DNA of 64,000 nucleotides from Siniperca chuatsi (lineage: Eukaryota; Chordata; Actinopteri; Centrarchiformes; Sinipercidae), in the NCBI RefSeq assembly GCF_020085105.1, contig NC_058052.1:5751733-5815732 (forward strand). The letters are read 5' to 3'. Within the stretch, counting starts at the first letter, position 1, and every line of letters starts with the position of its first letter. This document shows, in pieces, positions 58,706-64,000 of this stretch. The notes beneath the pieces are model-generated. The model had not been told where the DNA came from and did not search any database. It saw only the letters and a list, made by a program, of their open reading frames with translations. The position numbers and the translations under genes are program-made.

Positions 58706-61700
58706 ATGAGCAACAGACCTGTTCTTGTGAATGTGGAAAACTGGATTGCAGAGAACCAGAATGCTTTTCTGCCTCCAGTGTGTAACAAGCTCATGTGAGT
58801 AATTTTAGTGGGTTCTTCTTTGCAACAACTTGATCGATTACATGATGTGATGAACAATCAGCAACTTATTTCACAAGTTTACAGCAACTCAGATTGAAAA
58901 AGTCTGTAAATCAGTATTCAGTTTTGGTACATAGACAAATGAACAACAGAGTTCCATATTTGAGGACACGTGGTGAGCGCACTGTTGTCTTTAATTCCTC
59001 TTTCTCTCAGGCACTTTTCCCAGTTGATTATCATGTTTGTTGGAGGTCCTAATACCAGGAAGGATTATCATATAGAGGAAGGGGAGGAGGTAAGAGATAA
59101 GTACTGATTTATTCTGCATAAAGTCTTACTTCCACCATAGCTATCGCAAAAGAGTTTCCCCTCGGGGGTCAATAAAGTATTTCTGATTCTGATTATTTAA
59201 TGCAAACTTAGAGTTTATCTTTAACTACAAAAATACAACTCACTTGAGCATAAGTTTTTCAAGCGATTGCACATCATCAGGGGGAGGAGAGACATATGAA
59301 AGTCCATAGGTCACCAAATTCCAGCTGTTATTTTATCTTTCAGTTCTTGATTTAACTGCTTTGCATTCACAGTTAACTCCACATCACAGTTAACTCCCTT
59401 CTTTCAGTTCCCCAAATGATAACTTCCTCTTAAAGCAAGACCTGCAGTAATGTTTGCTTTTTCTGTTGTTGGCATCCTTTGCTGTTTGGCTTTTTGAAGT
59501 TTACAGTGTCAAAGTATAAAGGGCAGTCAGGGGACAGGCATATGTAACATGCACCAAGCTGTTAATCAATAGTGACACTTGAGTAACATTTCTAGAGTTG
59601 TGGTAATTTTCTGCACTATCCTAAATATTTCTTGAATCTTCTCTGATAATACAGTTGTGTAATCGATGCAGCAAAACCAGAGATATCGTCTTTTTTATTC
59701 CACACATTCTTCTTCCTTGTCAAAACCTGGCGCCTACATTACCCACAATGCAACTGCCAATAGTTTGGTCAGAGATTTGGGTGTGTTATGCTAGTAGCAG
59801 CTAATGTAGCCTCGAGCCGCTAGCTCATTTTTCATTTTCAAACTTGTAGTCTTCAGCTCCAGCTGACTCTGACTCAAGTGACATCACTTGAGGACATTTA
59901 TCAGACTTCACACAGCTCCCTCTGGAGACACAAAAGGCTTTATACAACCTTTTCACATATGCAGTAGTACTCCCCGACACCTTTAAACACACTTTGATGT
60001 GTAAAATCGGTGGGGTTTCCCTTTAATCCAATAGTTCTTTTGTCTTCCACTTTCTGGTTTAAATAGCTGTTCTTCCAGCTGAAGGGGGACATGTGTCTGA
60101 AGGTGATTGAAAATGGCAAACACAAGGATGTGCACATCAAGGAGGGAGAGGTGAGCTCTAATATACAGTGGTGTGCAAAAGTGTTTGCCCCCTCCCTGAT
60201 TTCTTATTTTTTTGCATGTTTGTCACACTTAAATGTTTCAGATCATCAAACAAATTTAAATATTAATCAAAGATAACACAAGTAAACACAAAATGAACAA
60301 AATGAAGACAATTCTGCAAAGATGAGTGGGCCAAAATTCCTCCACAGCGCTGTAAAAGACTCATTGCAAGTTATCGCAAACACTTGATTGCAGTTGTTGC
60401 TGCTAAGGGTGGCCCAACCAGTTATTAGGTTTAGGGGGCAATCACTTTTTCACACAGGGCCATGTAGGTTTGGATTTTGTTTTCCCTTAATAATAACAAC
60501 CTTCATTTAAAAACTGCATTTTATGTTTACTTGTGTTATCTTTGACTAATATTTAAATTTGTTTGATGATCTGAAACATTTAAGTGTGACAAACATGCAA
60601 AAAAAAAAAAGAAATCAGGAAGGGGGCAAACACTTTTGCACACCACTGTATGTTTTTATATACTGTTTTTTTCTTTGGGATTGTTGTATATTCTGCATAA
60701 TAAGTCAATTATAACATATTATTACTACATATGGAGTCAACCTTAAGGCAGTTCAATTCACTCTGTCACTCCTCCTTTCAATTGTTTAGGATTTTCTTCT
60801 AATGAAAATAAGCTGGTCACATACAATGCTCCAGTGCAACTCTGTCAGTTAAATTTGTGTGATGAACCTGATCTCATTCACACTGTTTTTTCTCTGTCAG
60901 TCTGCATTGCATTCATTTCTCCCCCCTTTTTAGATGTTCCTGCTGCCTGCTCGGATCCCCCACTCCCCCCAGAGACAGGCCAACACTGTGGGACTGGTGG
61001 TGGAGAGGAGACGGCTGCTGACTGAGACTGACTGCCTGAGGTTAACCACTGTACCTCCTCCCCTTCTCTTCTCTCCTCTCCTTGTCTCTCCTTTCTTTAC
61101 TCATGTCTTCTTAAGTAGATCATAGCAGGGGATACAGGACAAATGAACCAAATTACAATTACAGGAAAATCCAAACTTTGTTGAGCGTTGGGAGAAAATA
61201 TAGGTACAGCTTTTCTGGCTTGTTTTGATGCATTATTTGAAACAAAAGAGCAGTTCTGAGAATAGGTGACACAAACACCATAACTGTATATCCATTGGCA
61301 AAACAGCAAACATATGTTCCAAAAGGTGTTATGTTCACAAAACTCTTAATTCAGTCTTCAAAATCACATACTGGTGTCTAAAAAGAAGATCCTGTAAGAA
61401 AAACTCCTCATTCAAGACAGCAAAAAGAAAAGCAACCATCTTTCAGAGGTGATACACAAAATTGAAAATAAAATCAGCAAAATATTTTAGGTGGTCTGTT
61501 TACTGCTCAATATCTTGTCTGTGAATTACATTAGGCCATTGACTTTTAGCCACATAACCTACTGTAATATTCTTCCTGACTGGACTCCTTAATAAAATAG
61601 TTTGTGTGACAAATCCAGCCTTAACATGACTACACTAATGTCATTACAGGCCAAGTCCATGACCTGAGTGAGTTACCTGGACATGAGATGTGAGTTAGTA

Positions 61701-64000
61701 CATTTTCCACAAATAAATAAATAATTTAAAAAAAATTACTTTTTTTGAGGACGAAAGACCATTGATATTTGTTTGCCAACACTCCCAAACTGCTGCACTA
61801 CAGTCTGATGAAAACTCACATTTTCAAATATGACATTATATTGGACAATATCCCTCCATGGATTTTCCCATCTTACATTCACACACCCCTACTGTACATC
61901 ACAGCTGCTTTTCCTTCTCTCTTTGCATCCATATCTTTTCACAAACACCAGGTAAATAACCTGCTGCGTCTCATTACATGTGACTTCATGATGATTATAG
62001 AGTCCAATGTTTTGTATCTTTGGTCGTATTCTCACAGTGAATGAGTCGACACAACAGAAACAGATTTCTCTTCATTGGGAACAAGATTGAAAATATTTCG
62101 AGCCGAAGATTCATTTGAAATCATTTGAAATTTGCACTCCGTCCCTACACTTGTGTTAAATGGTTGTGTGAAAAGAAAAGAGAACTGCGGGGAAAGACCC
62201 AGAAGTCATTAAGAGTTAAGTGAATGCATTTGAAGTTGTGATCACTGCTGTCTTAGAACACAGTTGGCAGAAATGCATCAAATCAGTGGAGAAAAACTGT
62301 ACACTAAACTATGACTTCCTGTTTTGTATCTCAGAGGACACTCTGTCCAAATAAACCATAGGATTCAGTGAGAAAGTAACAAAACAGTATATATGTAAGA
62401 GTTCCAAGCAGCATTAACATTAGCGTGTGTTGGTGCTTTCAGGTACTATGTGGACAACACCACTGATACCCTGTTTGAGAAATGGTTTTACTGCCAGGAT
62501 CTCGGAACCCAACTGGTGCCAGTAATCAAAGAGTAAGACATCTTCATTGTCATCATCACATCTACACACGTCATCTCCATCAGATCAGGTTGTTTGTTTT
62601 AATACAGTTTGTTGTTCTTGGTTGACTTTTTATTCACAGGTTCATGGCATCAAAACAGTGTAAAACAGGAAAACCTGATCCAAGTGAGTTGTTTTGAAAT
62701 TTCTTGTGATTCCTGTTGAAATGTCTCGGGTCTAATCTGAAGTCGAATCCCTTTGGATGAACAGATGAAGTCTTCAGAGAGCCTCCGTTCCAGATGAACA
62801 CCATGAACGTGATGTTACCCTTCTCCTTCAAAGACTGGGTGGACAAACAGAGGCCGTCCCTGGCCAACGGCGGGCCCATCGACATGTTCGGAGCTCCGTT
62901 TGAGACAGAGGTACCAGGAATCATGTTATCAGATGTGTTTTCATAAAAGATTTTTAATCTTGTTTACTTATTATTTGATCAGATAGTTGCTGATTTAAAT
63001 CATAATCTTGCCTATTTTAAACAATTTCATTCAGTCAGTGCTCTTATGCAGCTACTTTTGATTAAGTCAGTTTTATTTATGTAGCCCAAAATCACAAATT
63101 TGCCTCAAGGGGCTTTACAATCTGTACAGCATACGACACATCTATCCTTAGACCTTCGATTCGGATAAGGAAAAACTCCCCAAAAACCCCTTTAACAAGA
63201 AAAAGAAAAAGGAAGAAACCTCAGGAAGAGCAGCAGAGGAGAGATCCCTTTTCCTGGACGGACAGACATGCAATAGATATTGTGTGTACAGATTAGAACA
63301 ATATGGAAAATTTCTTTAGATGTTTAATACTTGAGAACTTTTTTTATTAAATGAAAAATGGATTTTATTGGAAAAACATGTTTATTTTTCTTAAAGTAAG
63401 GTCCTGTATAAAAATATATTGTTACTGTTTTAGTAGCAACAATCAGGTAACATATTGGCAGTAGTAGTGGAAGATTTCAAATACCCAGCCCTAATGAAAA
63501 CATGTGTAGCCTAATGTCAATTTTTACTTTTTTGCTGACAACTGTTAGAATGCGTCATTTTAATTAAATGTTTTGGACGACTAAGCTTGGATGTTCATTA
63601 TTGCATTATAGATGAAAATAAGTTACAGTGGATTTGATTACATTTACAAACCAAGAGATGCAACAATGCAATAATGCTACATTTTATGACCATGACAGGC
63701 AATGGTGTTTGGACCTGGGCAGACAGAGACGTCAGTACGACAAAGTGACGTGTGGATCTGGCAACTGGTATGTTCTGTAAATGTGCTGTTCCTTCTGTAG
63801 CTTCATATATCCAACCCGTATGTCAGTGCTGTGTAGATGCTGCTGTCCCTAAGTAGGATGTACCTGTGTCTGACACACTGTGTAATAACCAAACACTCAG
63901 TTTGTCAGTCTTTGTCTAATCACCTTGTCTCTTTTTCCATCTCTGTCTCTCTCCGTCTCTCAGGAGGGATCCTCAAGAGTAACTATGAATCAGCATGAGT
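58706..64000 (+). CDS. haao: HAAO, 3-hydroxyanthranilate 3,4-dioxygenase (partial, C-terminus outside window)
   Basis: Exons: 58706-58794, 59011-59089, 60067-60150, 60934-61040, 62443-62532, 62640-62683, 62765-62910, 63699-63767 and 63964 to the window end. They give 248 residues so far (286 in human). The start ATG gives [18 protein letters not shown]. The cupin iron ligands are all present: His50 and Glu56 in [12 protein letters not shown] and His94 in ARIPHSPQR, matching the H-x5-E ... H set of the family. Other conserved blocks are [43 protein letters not shown] and [18 protein letters not shown]. The cytosolic enzyme opens the ring of 3-hydroxyanthranilate to aminocarboxymuconate semialdehyde, the precursor of quinolinate and NAD in the kynurenine pathway. 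All intron phases agree. A Tc1-like element lies in intron 3. Confidence 0.97.
59148..59195 (+). repeat. Short LINE-like tail
   Basis: cccctcgggggtcaataaag followed by tatttctgattctgatt resembles the 3' end of fish LINE copies (cggggatcaataaagtat). It lies in HAAO intron 2. Confidence 0.5.
60166..60648. mobile_element. Tc1/mariner-like MITE with long inverted repeats
   Basis: It is flanked by TA on both sides (60164-60165 and 60649-60650). The terminal repeats begin cagtggtgtgcaaaagtg then tttgccccct on each strand and extend about 130 bases (60166-60294 and 60519-60648) with only a few mismatches and a T-run length difference. The 483-bp element has no transposase. The end sequence and TA target are those of Tc1-type transposons of fish. 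It sits in HAAO intron 3, 15 bases after the exon 3 donor. Confidence 0.85.
63062..63260 (-). repeat. Dispersed fish repeat tail, opposite orientation
   Basis: tagcccaaaatcacaaattt, gcctcaaggggctttacaat and ctgtacagcatac are the inverse of the copy at 55.4-55.57 kb. It continues with aggaagaaacctcaggaaga. It lies in HAAO intron 7. Confidence 0.65.

Overview
This is a nuclear genomic window from a vertebrate, almost certainly a teleost fish and probably a spiny-rayed one. It carries five multi-exon genes with canonical GT-AG introns. Their proteins match SANBR (KIAA1841), PEX13, REL (c-Rel), PAPOLG and HAAO. The first four are neighbours on human 2p16.1; HAAO also lies on human 2p but far away. 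The non-coding DNA is AT-rich, full of CA/GT microsatellites, and carries repeat types common in fish: a TTAA-flanked inverted-repeat family, a Tc1-like element, a hAT/BED fragment and V-SINE-like remnants. Nothing bacterial, viral or CRISPR-like was seen.

Layout. 1-3,940 (minus): the N-terminal half of SANBR, nine coding exons, leaving the window at base 1. 3,943-6,025: SANBR 5' flank, rich in CpG around 5.0-5.8 kb. 6,603-10,985 (minus): complete PEX13, four exons, 423 residues. 10,986-22,437: an 11.4-kb stretch without recognisable genes, holding several repeats; human PUS10 lies in the corresponding interval. 22,438-37,348 (minus): complete REL, 11 coding exons, 648 residues, with an 8.5-kb intron full of repeats. 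37,349-37,620: REL promoter region with a palindromic kappaB site. 41,368-56,191 (minus): complete PAPOLG, 24 coding exons, 834 residues, with a duplicated two-exon cassette at its C-terminus. 58,706-64,000 (plus): first nine exons of HAAO, 248 residues, running off the end. All reading frames close across every junction: the summed coding lengths of PEX13, REL and PAPOLG are multiples of three.

The genes form no operon; each is an independent eukaryotic unit. PEX13 serves peroxisomal import, REL is an NF-kappaB transcription factor, SANBR is a BTB regulator of antibody class switching, PAPOLG is a nuclear poly(A) polymerase, and HAAO is a kynurenine-pathway dioxygenase. No undescribed multi-gene system was found. 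The most interesting signals are the PAPOLG cassette duplication with a possible alternative C-terminus, a fold-back insertion with a 13-bp target duplication at the branch-point zone of a PAPOLG intron, a Tc1-like element 15 bp from a HAAO splice donor, and the kappaB palindrome upstream of REL.
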